Shown one piece after another: positions 16,276-23,886 of a DNA stretch of 64,000 nt (position 1 is its first letter; each line of letters opens with the position of its first letter). The DNA is from JBMNPT01 sp050943735 (GTDB taxonomy: Bacteria; Bacillota; Clostridia; Oscillospirales; RGIG577). Made by a program: the position numbers and the translations under genes. The notes under the pieces were generated by a model that searched no databases, was not told the DNA's origin, and was given only the letters and a program-made list of their open reading frames with translations. The stretch is taken from assembly GCA_050943735.1 (NCBI GenBank), contig JBMNPT010000003.1, positions 124,001-188,000 on the forward strand. Reading direction: 5' to 3'.

Positions 16276-16455
16276 ATGCCTGTACTCAGCACATTCTTTG
16301 GTATCATCATTCGTATGTATAGCGAAGTAAATAGCAAGCACAACTTTCCGCATATCCACGCTGAATATTCTGGCGAAGAAGCTGTCGTCACACTCGATGG
16401 CGAAACACTTGAAGGCAGCTTTCCGAAAGCTAAAATGAAACATTTGGTCGCTTGA
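16276..16455 (+). CDS. DUF4160-family protein, short or truncated
   Basis: A 59-residue product, MPVLSTFFGIIIRMYSEV..., with FPHIHAEYSGEEAVVTLDG and ending KMKHLVA. This matches the DUF4160 family, often found in type II toxin-antitoxin-like pairs. Family members usually continue for 20-30 residues with a Trp at the point where this frame meets TGA (16453), so the gene may be truncated by TGG to TGA, or simply be a short version. AGGAA lies upstream of the ATG. First gene after a strong promoter; an XRE antitoxin-like gene follows. Confidence 0.55.
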   Translation: MPVLSTFFGIIIRMYSEVNSKHNFPHIHAEYSGEEAVVTLDGETLEGSFPKAKMKHLVA

Positions 16456-16464
16456 AAGGAAACG

Positions 16465-16587
16465 ATGCTTGTATGGGACCCTGATTATATCAAGCTCACC
16501 AGAGAAGAAGCCAAGGAATTGGCTGAGGCCGAGGAGAGCGGATTTGTGAGAGACGATGAGATCGACTGGTCCCAAATTGGTCAGTAA
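16465..16587 (+). CDS. Small acidic protein in the XRE module
   Basis: A 40-residue open frame starting MLVWDPDYIKLTREEAKELAE and ending DDEIDWSQIGQ, preceded by AAAGGA. It is in the same frame as the upstream DUF4160 gene, separated by TGA and two codons, so it may instead be the rest of that protein. The acidic D-E-I-D-W end recalls small antitoxin-like peptides but no domain is assigned. Confidence 0.4.
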   Translation: MLVWDPDYIKLTREEAKELAEAEESGFVRDDEIDWSQIGQ

Positions 16588-16611
16588 GAACTGATTCTCT
16601 GGAGGTTGAGA

Positions 16612-16944
16612 ATGACTATTTTACCACTGAAAGATTTCGATGCAGCTGACATCAAGAGAATACGAAATAGCATTGGAGCAACACAAGTTGCATTTGCTGG
16701 CATCCTTGGAGTGTCAAAGAAAGCCGTCGAGGCATGGGAATCTGGGAGAAACAAACCGGATGGACCATCCCGGCGGCTTATTGCGGTAATCGAAGAAGAT
16801 CCGTTCTTTCCAAGTAAATATGGCCTTGTATTAGATATGCATGAGTTTAACGAAGAAACTAAGGCCGCCTTGCAAGAGTTTTTGGATGGAGAGCGCGGAG
16901 ACACATTGGATAGTATGAAAAATGCAATGGAAAGTGTCCGGTAG
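16612..16944 (+). CDS. XRE-family (NadS/HigA-like) DNA-binding protein
   Basis: 110 residues. A helix-turn-helix is clear at about residues 16-55: DIKRIRNSIGATQVAFAGIL then GVSKKAVEAWESGRNKPDGP, the form seen in NadS and HigA-type antitoxins. The ATG at 16612 was chosen because GGAGG lies 6 bases upstream; an in-frame TTG at 16606 lies within that spacing. It is the last gene of the small operon starting at the 16208 promoter and is followed by a terminator. Probable autorepressor/antitoxin; partner identity is inferred. Confidence 0.75.
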   Translation: MTILPLKDFDAADIKRIRNSIGATQVAFAGILGVSKKAVEAWESGRNKPDGPSRRLIAVIEEDPFFPSKYGLVLDMHEFNEETKAALQEFLDGERGDTLDSMKNAMESVR

Positions 16945-16973
16945 AAGGCTGCAAAATGAGTATGATTTCATGC

Positions 16974-16994
16974 AAGGATATGAATATCCTTTTT
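16974..16994 (+). terminator. Terminator of the XRE module
   Basis: AAGGATA (16974-16980), a TGAA tetraloop and TATCCTT (16985-16991) followed by TTT. Confidence 0.65.
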
Positions 16995-17031
16995 GCCGTC
17001 ACCTTCAGTGATGCCATGCTCCTCCGTAGGG

Positions 17032-17060
17032 TTGCTTCCCTGACAGTTTTGTGGTATCAT
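17032..17060 (+). promoter_or_regulatory. Promoter of tgt
   Basis: TTGCTT (17032-17037), 17-base spacer, TATCAT (17055-17060), 47 bases before the tgt ATG. It gives tgt its own promoter after separation from queA. Confidence 0.6.
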
Positions 17061-17107
17061 AGATGGGCCTGCGCCGGACGCAGATCATTTTGAGAAAGAG
17101 GAATTTG

Positions 17108-18238
17108 ATGTTTGTACTATTGAAACAGGAAGGAAAGGCCCGCAGAGGGGAATTCCATACCGTTCACGGCGTAATTCAGACGCCTGTTTTTATGAATGTG
17201 GGTACAGCAGCCGCCATCAAAGGTGGTGTTTCCACCATGGATCTGCGGGAAATCGGCACTCAGGTGGAACTGTCCAACACCTATCATCTGCACCTTCGAC
17301 CTGGAGATCAGGTGATTCGGGATATGGGAGGCATACACAAGTTTTTCAACTGGGATCGTCCAGTGCTCACCGACAGCGGAGGATTCCAGGTGTTTTCTCT
17401 GGCTGGCCTTCGTAAAATCAAAGAGGAAGGGGTCACTTTTGCCTCTCATTTGGACGGCCATCGGATTTTCATGGGACCGGAGCAAAGCATGCAGATTCAA
17501 TCCAACATTGCCTCTACCATTGCCATGGCTTTTGATGAATGTATTGAAAATCCTGCAGAATATGATTATGTATCTCATTCCATTGACCGCACCACCCGTT
17601 GGCTGATTCGCTGCAAACGGGAAATGGACCGGCTCAACAGTCTGGAGGGCACCATCAACCCTCACCAAATGCTGTTTGGGATCAATCAGGGCAGTACCTA
17701 CGCGGATTTGCGTGTGCGGCATATGAAAGACATCACCCAGCTGGACCTGGACGGTTATGCCATCGGAGGTTTGGCGGTGGGAGAAACCGCTGAAGAGATG
17801 TATGAAACCATCGAAGTGGTGGAAGAACACATGCCGGTCAATAAGCCCCGTTATCTCATGGGAGTGGGAACCCCTACCAACATCATTGAAGCGGTGTGGA
17901 GAGGGGTGGACTTTTTCGACTGCGTCATGCCCTCCCGCAACGCTCGCCACGGTACACTGTTTACCCATCAGGGCATCATGAACATGATGAACGCCAAATA
18001 CGAGCGGGATGACCGGCCCATTGAAGAAGGCTGTCAGTGTCCCGCCTGCCGGCATTATACCCGCAGTTATATCCGTCATCTCTTTAAGGCCAAAGAAATG
18101 CTTGCCATGCGTCTATGCGTGCTGCACAATCTGTGGTTTTACAACCATCTGATGGAAGAGATTCGCAATGCGCTGGATGCGGGAGAATTTGCTGCCTATC
18201 GGGCAAAATATTCCCAAATCATGAGCCAGCGCATCTAA
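17108..18238 (+). CDS. tgt: Queuine/preQ1 tRNA-guanine transglycosylase
   Basis: Exchanges G34 of GUN-anticodon tRNAs for preQ1. The product is 376 residues. The ATG at 17108 is preceded by AAGAGG; a longer frame begins at 17063 only three bases past the predicted -10, so it is rejected. Seen: LTDSGGFQVFSL with the general-acid/base Asp, the FDCVMPSRNARHG nucleophile Asp region, and the C-terminal zinc site CQCPACRHYTRSYIRHL ... LCVLHN. Acts just before QueA in queuosine synthesis; yajC follows as in many bacteria. Confidence 0.96.
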   Translation: MFVLLKQEGKARRGEFHTVHGVIQTPVFMNVGTAAAIKGGVSTMDLREIGTQVELSNTYHLHLRPGDQVIRDMGGIHKFFNWDRPVLTDSGGFQVFSLAGLRKIKEEGVTFASHLDGHRIFMGPEQSMQIQSNIASTIAMAFDECIENPAEYDYVSHSIDRTTRWLIRCKREMDRLNSLEGTINPHQMLFGINQGSTYADLRVRHMKDITQLDLDGYAIGGLAVGETAEEMYETIEVVEEHMPVNKPRYLMGVGTPTNIIEAVWRGVDFFDCVMPSRNARHGTLFTHQGIMNMMNAKYERDDRPIEEGCQCPACRHYTRSYIRHLFKAKEMLAMRLCVLHNLWFYNHLMEEIRNALDAGEFAAYRAKYSQIMSQRI

Positions 18239-18326
18239 AAGGTGAAAAATACAAATTTTTTGTGCTTTTCCAGTTGCGAAAACGGGTATTTTTGATTATA
18301 ATTATTTCTATATGGAGGTGTATACA

Positions 18327-18596
18327 ATGGAGCAATTACTGGCATTTTCCCCGCTGATCCTTTTGATTGTCCTGTATTATTTCCTGCTGATTCGTCCGCA
18401 GAAAAAACGTCAAAAGGCCTTGGATGATATGCGCAACAGTCTGGAAGCCGGCGATGAAGTGGTGACCATTGGTGGTTTTGTAGGCCGCGTGGTCAACACC
18501 AAAGAAGATCGGGTGACCATTGAACTGGGTTCCGATAAAACCCGGGTGACGATCATGCGTTGGGGTATCAGCAGCAAGAACGGGGACGAGGCTTGA
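18327..18596 (+). CDS. yajC: Preprotein translocase accessory subunit YajC
   Basis: 89 residues: one N-terminal transmembrane helix (about residues 7-24) followed by RPQKKRQKALDDMRNSLEAG and GDEVVTIGGFVGRV, the YajC signature. ATG 18327 was chosen because GGAGG lies 8 bases upstream; an ATG at 18312 overlaps that site. It associates with SecDF-type complexes in the membrane. Placement after tgt is conserved. Confidence 0.93.
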   Translation: MEQLLAFSPLILLIVLYYFLLIRPQKKRQKALDDMRNSLEAGDEVVTIGGFVGRVVNTKEDRVTIELGSDKTRVTIMRWGISSKNGDEA

Positions 18597-18654
18597 CTCG
18601 ATTTGCAGTCATAGCCATGCCCTTTTCCGCATACCGTACAGGGAGGTGAGTTTC

Positions 18655-19116
18655 ATGCCAGTTCAGGAACGTCGGCGGCAGCGCCGGCCTGCAAAAAAAC
18701 CTATGGTGCGCATTCTGCTCATCAGCATTGTGGCAGGAATCTTCATCAGCCTGCTGTGTATGGTGCCGCTGGCATTTCTCATGACCGTCCGCACCTTGAG
18801 CGATTCAGTGCTGATTGTCTTTACGGCTTTTCTCACAGCGCTTGGGGCGTTGGTATGCGGCTTTGTCACCACATTTCTGATGGGGAGAAACGGATTGCTC
18901 AATGGACTTTTGGGCGGTTTCTGGATGTTTTTTACCCTGTTTTTAATTGGCATTTTTTCCAATTATTCTTTCCAGTTTTCCAAACTGACCCTGATTCAAT
19001 TTTTGTGCAGCCTGGTAGCCGGTATTGTGGGCGGACTGTTGGCTGTGAATCTCATGCCTAAAAAAAGAAGGCAAACCGCTGTACGTGAAGCCGGTGAACG
19101 GCGCCGTCAGCGATAA
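18655..19116 (+). CDS. TIGR04086-family membrane protein
   Basis: 153 residues with a basic N-terminus (RRRQRRPAKKP), four transmembrane segments (about 21-46, 52-74, 82-102, 112-136) and a basic Arg-rich tail. A GGGAGGTGA site precedes ATG 18655; an in-frame GTG at 18646 overlaps it. This resembles the TIGR04086/YrzE family, commonly found next to yajC and the SCIFF locus in Clostridia. Function unknown. Confidence 0.7.
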   Translation: MPVQERRRQRRPAKKPMVRILLISIVAGIFISLLCMVPLAFLMTVRTLSDSVLIVFTAFLTALGALVCGFVTTFLMGRNGLLNGLLGGFWMFFTLFLIGIFSNYSFQFSKLTLIQFLCSLVAGIVGGLLAVNLMPKKRRQTAVREAGERRRQR

Positions 19117-19163
19117 ACCCTTTTCACAAAACAAATACAACACACTTTCAGGAGGAACCTATT

Positions 19164-19310
19164 ATGAACCACATCAAGACTTTGAATCACGCTTGTCTGA
19201 AGGAGAGCGCTGCCAAGGGTGGCTGCGGCGAATGCCAGACTTCCTGCCAGTCCGCTTGCAAGACTTCCTGCACTGTTGCAAACCAGAAGTGCGAGCACGC
19301 TGACAAGTAA
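19164..19310 (+). CDS. scfA: SCIFF ranthipeptide precursor
   Basis: A 48-residue peptide, MNHIKTLNHACLKESAAKGG followed by CGECQTSCQSACKTSCTV and a final cysteine at 43. The core Cys at 21, 24, 28, 32, 36 and 43 match the six-cysteines-in-forty-five family of Clostridia, which is cross-linked by the adjacent radical SAM enzyme. Here a seventh Cys is present at position 11, in the leader part. AGGAGG lies 8 bases before the ATG. Role of the mature peptide is not known with certainty. Confidence 0.93.
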   Translation: MNHIKTLNHACLKESAAKGGCGECQTSCQSACKTSCTVANQKCEHADK

Positions 19311-19334
19311 AATTGAGTAACAACCGGAATGGGG

Positions 19335-19362
19335 AAAGGGACCTTGTTGTCCCTTTCTTTTT
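19335..19362 (+). terminator. Attenuator-like hairpin between scfA and scfB
   Basis: AAAGGGAC (19335-19342), loop CTTGTT, GTCCCTTT (19349-19356), then CTTTTTC. It probably lets the peptide be made in excess of its maturase by partial termination. Confidence 0.75.
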
Positions 19363-19388
19363 CTGTGTAGAGTAAAAAGGAGTACTAC

Positions 19389-20753
19389 ATGATCCACAAA
19401 TATTATATGAACGGCTATTACATCGTACTTGATGTGAACAGCGGCTGTGTACATGTGGTGGACAAGCTGGTGTATGACCTGTTGGATCACCTTCCGAATG
19501 GTCCCCAGGGCGACCTGTCGGAAGATGTTTTTGAAGCCATGAAGGAGTACCCTCGCGAAGAAGTGGAGAGTGCCTATCAGGATATCTGCCAACTCACCCA
19601 AAATGGACAGCTGTTTTCATCGGATGACTACGAGGAACTGGCCAAAAGTATCCAAAAGGTGGCTCCTGTCAAGGCATTGTGCCTGCATGTAGCCCACGAC
19701 TGCAATCTTCGCTGTGAGTATTGTTTCGCCTCCACTGGGGAGTACAATTCCCACAAGCGTTCTCTCATGAGCCTGGAGGTGGGTAAGAAGGCCATCGACA
19801 TGGTCATTCGTGAGTCTGCCAACCGCCGCAATATTGAAATTGACTTTTTCGGCGGAGAACCTCTTATGAATTTTGATGTGGTCAAGCAGCTGGTGTTGTA
19901 CGCCCGTGAACAAGAAAAAATCCATGATAAGCATTTCCGGTTTACCATCACCACCAATGGCATGCTGCTTACCGATGACAAAATTGATTTCATCAATGAA
20001 CATATGGACAACATCGTGCTGAGCCTGGACGGCCGGCGGGAGGTCAATGACCGGATGCGAAAGACCGTTACTGGTGCTGGATGCTATGACATTGTGCTGC
20101 CCAAATTCAAAAAGGTGGCTGAGAGCCGTCATCAGGATCGCTATTATATCCGAGGCACCTTTACCCGATACAATCTGGATTTCTGCGACGACGTACTCCA
20201 CTTTGTGGATGAGGGGTTTGAGCAGATTTCAGTGGAGCCAGTAGCCACTGATCCCTCCATGCCCTATGCCATTCAGCCAGAGGACCTGCCAAAGGTATTT
20301 GCCGAATATGAAAAGCTGGCGGTCAAACTGCTGGAAAAACGGAAAGAAGGCCACTTCTTCAATTTCTTCCACTTTATGATCGACCTGTCTCAGGGACCCT
20401 GTGTCATCAAGCGGCTGCATGGCTGTGGCTGCGGCAATGAATATCTGGCTGTAACGCCGGAAGGCGACATCTACCCCTGCCATCAGTTTGTAGGCATGGA
20501 AAATTTCAAAATGGGCAATGTTTTTGACGGCAAACTGGATATGGACATCAAAACATCCTTTGCCTGTACCAATGTGTACACCAAACCGGAATGTAAAAAA
20601 TGTTGGGCCAAGTTCTATTGCAGCGGTGGCTGCAATGCCAACAGTTATCAATATGCCGGCGATATCCATTTGCCCTATACCATCGGCTGTGAGATGGAAA
20701 AAAAGCGCGTAGAATGTGCCATCATGATGAAGGCTGCTCAGGCGGATGCCTAA
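19389..20753 (+). CDS. scfB: SCIFF radical SAM maturase
   Basis: Radical SAM/SPASM enzyme installing thioether links in SCIFF. The 454-residue protein has an N-terminal peptide-recognition (RRE-like) region, the SAM cluster motif CNLRCEYCFAS at about residues 101-111, and EIDFFGGEPLMNF, then the C-terminal SPASM cysteines: GCGCGNEYLAVTPEGDIYPC ... C ... CKKCWAKFYCSGGCNAN. The start ATG follows AAAAGGAG. Directly after its precursor gene, as in other Clostridia. Confidence 0.95.
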   Translation: MIHKYYMNGYYIVLDVNSGCVHVVDKLVYDLLDHLPNGPQGDLSEDVFEAMKEYPREEVESAYQDICQLTQNGQLFSSDDYEELAKSIQKVAPVKALCLHVAHDCNLRCEYCFASTGEYNSHKRSLMSLEVGKKAIDMVIRESANRRNIEIDFFGGEPLMNFDVVKQLVLYAREQEKIHDKHFRFTITTNGMLLTDDKIDFINEHMDNIVLSLDGRREVNDRMRKTVTGAGCYDIVLPKFKKVAESRHQDRYYIRGTFTRYNLDFCDDVLHFVDEGFEQISVEPVATDPSMPYAIQPEDLPKVFAEYEKLAVKLLEKRKEGHFFNFFHFMIDLSQGPCVIKRLHGCGCGNEYLAVTPEGDIYPCHQFVGMENFKMGNVFDGKLDMDIKTSFACTNVYTKPECKKCWAKFYCSGGCNANSYQYAGDIHLPYTIGCEMEKKRVECAIMMKAAQADA

Positions 20754-20775
20754 CTAGCCTGTACTAGAAAGAAAT

Positions 20776-20818
20776 CCCCCCGCATAGAGTGTAGTATCTG
20801 TGCGGGGGGTGTTTTTTT
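20776..20818 (+). terminator. Terminator of the scf operon
   Basis: CCCCCCGCA (20776-20784) pairs with TGCGGGGGG (20801-20809), followed by TGTTTTTTT. The spoIIM start codon lies at the very end of the T tract. Confidence 0.88.
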
Positions 20819-21461
20819 GAAAAGAAGGTGGAAAGGGCAGTTGCTTCCCATAGATGGACCAGTACGAACCTTATTTTTTCTGTGTTTGCTTTTTGCAGCA
20901 GGGGTATCCACTGGCGCATATGCAGTGCGATTTGTAGAATCACAGGATCTGAGCTCCATAGCCGCGGTCTTTGAGGACCTGAACGCCATCTGGCAGGAGG
21001 GGAGAGGAGAGTATGCCCAACTGGCCTACTCACTGCTGAAACACACCCTTCAGACAGGCGTGGCGCTCTTCGCGCTGGGCTTTACCATGCTGGCGCCGAT
21101 GCTTTCTCCCTGTCTGCTGGCATGGCAGGGATTTTCCATGGGATTTGCTGCATGCAGCATTTTATCAGGTGTTTCACTGCATCCCTATCGTACTGCCATG
21201 GCTCACGTACTGCTGCACAATATGCTGCTTTTACCGCTTTTTTTGCTGATGGGAGCGGAGAGCATTCGGTTTTCCTGGCGTCTAATCTGCCAGCTGCGTC
21301 ATCCTCATCATGGGCAGCCACCACTGGAAAAGGAAATGGGCCGGTATTTTATCCGTTTTTTTGTGCTGCTTACCGCTGCTTCTTTGCTCTGTCTGTTGGC
21401 GGCGTGGGGGATAAAGCTGTGTCTGACGGTGGGTCTTGCGGTTCCATCCGTACCTGATTGA
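20817..21461 (+). CDS. spoIIM: Stage II sporulation protein M
   Basis: Membrane scaffold of the DMP engulfment complex (with SpoIID and SpoIIP). 214 residues, the usual length, with five transmembrane segments and the family helix pattern FAAGVSTGAYAV, GFTMLAPMLSPCLLAWQGF and HVLLHNMLLLPLFLL. The start is uncertain: the frame opens with TTG 20817 inside the scf terminator tail, with a GGGGGGTG about 8 bases ahead. The last 92 bases overlap the end of the convergent recombinase gene. Confidence 0.82.
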   Translation: MKRRWKGQLLPIDGPVRTLFFLCLLFAAGVSTGAYAVRFVESQDLSSIAAVFEDLNAIWQEGRGEYAQLAYSLLKHTLQTGVALFALGFTMLAPMLSPCLLAWQGFSMGFAACSILSGVSLHPYRTAMAHVLLHNMLLLPLFLLMGAESIRFSWRLICQLRHPHHGQPPLEKEMGRYFIRFFVLLTAASLLCLLAAWGIKLCLTVGLAVPSVPD

Positions 21462-22422
21462 GAGGATTGGAAGCAGAGGCTTCTCGCAGCCGTTCCTCCG
21501 AAATATGTGTGTAAATCTGAGTGGTGCTGAGCTGTTCATGGCCAAGGATTTCCTGCAGTGAACGCAAATCCGCACCGCCATGCTGATACATCAGGGTGGC
21601 AGCGGTGTGACGCAACTTATGCACTGAAAATTTTTGGGGATTCAGGCCGGCTTCGCCCAGATATTTTTTCACCAGCCACTGGACCGTTTTCACACTGATC
21701 CGTTTTTTGAGGCGACTCAAAAAAAGAGCGTTTTTGTCTTTGACTCCATCGACGGGCCGTACCTGTAAATATTGCTGAATGGCAGCCAAACAGGCATCGT
21801 TGAGATAAATGGTTCGTTCTTTATTGCCTTTACCGGTAATCGTGATCCGATCTTCCCGAATATCCGGAATGTCAATGGAAACCAGCTCAGAGAGACGCAT
21901 TCCACAGTTGAGAAACAATGTAATAATGGCATAATCCCGTTCCCGGTCAGGACCCTGTATGGATTGCAACAAATGTTCGCTTTCTGAAAGAGTCAGATAC
22001 CGAGGAAGGGATTTTTTTTGTTTTGGAGTATCCAGCGCCGCTGTGGGATTGTTTTCAATCAAATGAGCGCGTGTGGTGAGATATTTATAATAAGAACGCA
22101 GAGAAGATGTTTTTCTGGCCCGAGAGCTGGCAGAAAGTCCACGGTATTGAGCCAGAAAATTCATATATTCATACAGTGTTCCCAGATCTACGTTATTGAG
22201 GTCCTGCAGTGAAATCCCATCAATGGAAATGGCTTCAAAATATTCTTCATCAGAAGCCTTGCTGCGGATATCAGGAAAATCTTTTTTCATCTGCAAAAAT
22301 CGAAAAAAGGTTCGTAAATCAAAATAATATTCTTCCACAGTTCGTCTGGATTTTCCGCTGATGGTTTCCATATAAGTTAGAAAATCCCGCAGGATTGCGG
22401 GTGCGCTGGTAATGTGATCCAT
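21370..22422 (-). CDS. Tyrosine recombinase of the XerC/XerD type
   Basis: 350 residues. An N-terminal SAM-like core-binding domain (about 1-110) precedes the catalytic domain with the full set: Arg in NCGMRLSELVSIDI, Lys in TGKGNKERTIYLN, HKLRHTAATLMY, LGHEQLSTTQIY with the nucleophile Tyr. ATG 22422 follows GGGAG by about 8 bases. The protein ends with a 20-odd residue Pro/Ser/Thr-rich tail encoded antisense to spoIIM. Genomic context (thiE-HAD-xer) is chromosomal, so a dimer-resolution role is likelier than phage integration; symbol withheld because XerC and XerD cannot be told apart here. Confidence 0.88.
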   Translation of the reverse strand: MDHITSAPAILRDFLTYMETISGKSRRTVEEYYFDLRTFFRFLQMKKDFPDIRSKASDEEYFEAISIDGISLQDLNNVDLGTLYEYMNFLAQYRGLSASSRARKTSSLRSYYKYLTTRAHLIENNPTAALDTPKQKKSLPRYLTLSESEHLLQSIQGPDRERDYAIITLFLNCGMRLSELVSIDIPDIREDRITITGKGNKERTIYLNDACLAAIQQYLQVRPVDGVKDKNALFLSRLKKRISVKTVQWLVKKYLGEAGLNPQKFSVHKLRHTAATLMYQHGGADLRSLQEILGHEQLSTTQIYTHISEERLREASASNPLNQVRMEPQDPPSDTALSPTPPTDRAKKQR

Positions 22423-22449
22423 GATCGATACTCCCAAAAGCCTCCACTC

Positions 22450-22479
22450 AATTATACAAAATTCTTATTTTGTATAATT
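22450..22479. repeat. Perfect 13-bp inverted repeat upstream of the recombinase gene
   Basis: AATTATACAAAAT (22450-22462) and ATTTTGTATAATT (22467-22479) flank a TCTT spacer. It contains two outward TATAAT boxes, lies 28 bases before the recombinase ATG and just after the HAD stop, and lacks a T tract. It may be an operator/promoter combination; all-AT-rich stem makes termination less likely. Confidence 0.6.
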
Positions 22480-22489
22480 ATATTTGCTC

Positions 22490-23140
22490 TTACAATTCAT
22501 TCCAATTCAGCTGCAACAGCTGTGAAAAATCACTCACATAACGATCTGCGGTTTCCTCTACCTTTTTGGCATCCTGTGCAAACAACGGCTCCGAAAAACC
22601 CACCACATAGCATCCTGCATTTTTGGCGCTTTCAATGGCGTGCAGCGAATCTTCAAAAACTACGCAATCCTCTGCATGTAAATGTAACTTTTGAGCAGCT
22701 GCTTCAAAAATCCCTGGATCGGTTTTTTCCAATCCAAGATCTGCTGCTGTTAAAATCCATTCCATGTATGGCTTCAATCCATATTTTTCTACAATGTGAT
22801 CTAAAATTCTACGGCCATTGCTGGTAAGGATCGCCATTTTGCGGTCTCGATTTTTCTCCAAAAATTCCAATACACCTGGTTTTAGTGAAGTTTGGCGATC
22901 ATACCGCTGGCACATCACTTCTTCCCATTCCCGCAGAATTTCATCTGGTGTTTTTTGGGGCAGATAATGCTCCGCCACATATTGCGCAGAGGTGTTGAGT
23001 GCCTGCACCTTCAGGATGTCATTCAATCCCTCACTGGGCTCTAAACCATAGCTCTGCAGATACTCTTCTGCAAAGCCATCCCAAACTCCCATCGAATTGA
23101 TGAGTGTACCATCCATATCAAATAAAAATCCTTTTCTCAT
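22490..23140 (-). CDS. HAD-superfamily phosphatase (beta-phosphoglucomutase-like)
   Basis: 216 residues. Motif I FDMDGTLINS with the nucleophile Asp, a helical cap (about 17-85) of the subfamily I type, motif II ILTSNG, motif III lysine around GLEKTDPGIF, and motif IV VFEDSLHAIESAKNAG. Substrate cannot be told from sequence. It follows thiE by 10 bases, so it could act on a thiamine-pathway phosphate, but that is inference. Confidence 0.85.
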   Translation of the reverse strand: MRKGFLFDMDGTLINSMGVWDGFAEEYLQSYGLEPSEGLNDILKVQALNTSAQYVAEHYLPQKTPDEILREWEEVMCQRYDRQTSLKPGVLEFLEKNRDRKMAILTSNGRRILDHIVEKYGLKPYMEWILTAADLGLEKTDPGIFEAAAQKLHLHAEDCVVFEDSLHAIESAKNAGCYVVGFSEPLFAQDAKKVEETADRYVSDFSQLLQLNWNEL

Positions 23141-23150
23141 ACCATCTTCC

Positions 23151-23789
23151 TCAATTCCACTGATCCGTCACTTGCCGGAAAGAAGCTGTGGCGGCCTCAA
23201 TATCAGGCTGAGCCAAAATTCCGGAGATGACTGCCACTCCATCCATTCCCCTCCCCTGCAGCTGGGACACATTGTCCAGAGAAATTCCTCCGATGGCAAC
23301 TACAGGAATGGAAACAGCTTCACAAATATCCTGTAAAACCTGATGATCCAAGGGTTTAGCGTCCAACTTGGTGCTGCTGCCGAACACCGCACCCACTCCC
23401 AGATAATCTGCTCCGTTTTTCTGGGCTTCCAACGCCAATTCTACCCGATTGCAGGTGACACCGATGATTTTATCAGCGCCCAGTTTGGCGCGGGCTTCCG
23501 CCAGTTTCATATCACTTTGGCCGATGTGTACCCCATCTGCGTCAGCTTCCAAAGCAATCTCCACGTCGTCGTTGATGAGAAGAGGCACCTGATAGCGAGC
23601 GGTCAGTTTCTTCAGCTGCAAAGCCAATTGCAAAAACTCCTCATGGGAGGTATGTTTTTCCCGCAACTGTACACAGGTAGCTCCGCCCTTTAGCGCCTCT
23701 TCTACCACTTCTTCCAAAGTACGACCGTTGAGCCAGGTTCGATCTGTCACCAGATAGACCTTCATAGCCTGTTTTACATTCCAGTTCAT
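23151..23789 (-). CDS. thiE: Thiamine-phosphate synthase
   Basis: TIM-barrel enzyme joining HMP-PP and thiazole phosphate. 212 residues from ATG 23789, which follows GGAGTGGG; an in-frame GTG lies at 23801. Seen: YLVTDRTWLNG, CVQLREKHTS, LINDDVEIALEADADGVHIG, and the phosphate-binding VVAIGGISL and GVAVISGI. No TPP riboswitch was recognised upstream. Confidence 0.95.
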   Translation of the reverse strand: MNWNVKQAMKVYLVTDRTWLNGRTLEEVVEEALKGGATCVQLREKHTSHEEFLQLALQLKKLTARYQVPLLINDDVEIALEADADGVHIGQSDMKLAEARAKLGADKIIGVTCNRVELALEAQKNGADYLGVGAVFGSSTKLDAKPLDHQVLQDICEAVSIPVVAIGGISLDNVSQLQGRGMDGVAVISGILAQPDIEAATASFRQVTDQWN

Positions 23790-23818
23790 GCTGTTTCCCA
23801 CTCCATTTTATCCAAAGA

Positions 23819-23849
23819 AAATGAGGCCATGCACTGCATGACCTCATTT
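23819..23849 (-). terminator. Terminator of the nfnAB operon
   Basis: An imperfect stem (AAATGAGGCCATG facing CATGACCTCATTT, one mismatch) lies between the nfnB stop and thiE; the minus strand continues ATTTTCTTTGG. Confidence 0.6.
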
Positions 23850-23886
23850 ATTGTATCATATTTTTGCCTGTCAGGCAATGAGCCTC

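Noticed and set aside
12202..17060. Anti-phage defence system in the island
   Set aside because: No nuclease, ATPase, reverse transcriptase, CBASS, retron or restriction-modification gene could be recognised; only the TA-like module is present.
17063..17107. N-terminal extension of tgt
   Set aside because: Would start three bases after the predicted -10 and lacks a ribosome-binding site; family homology begins at 17108.
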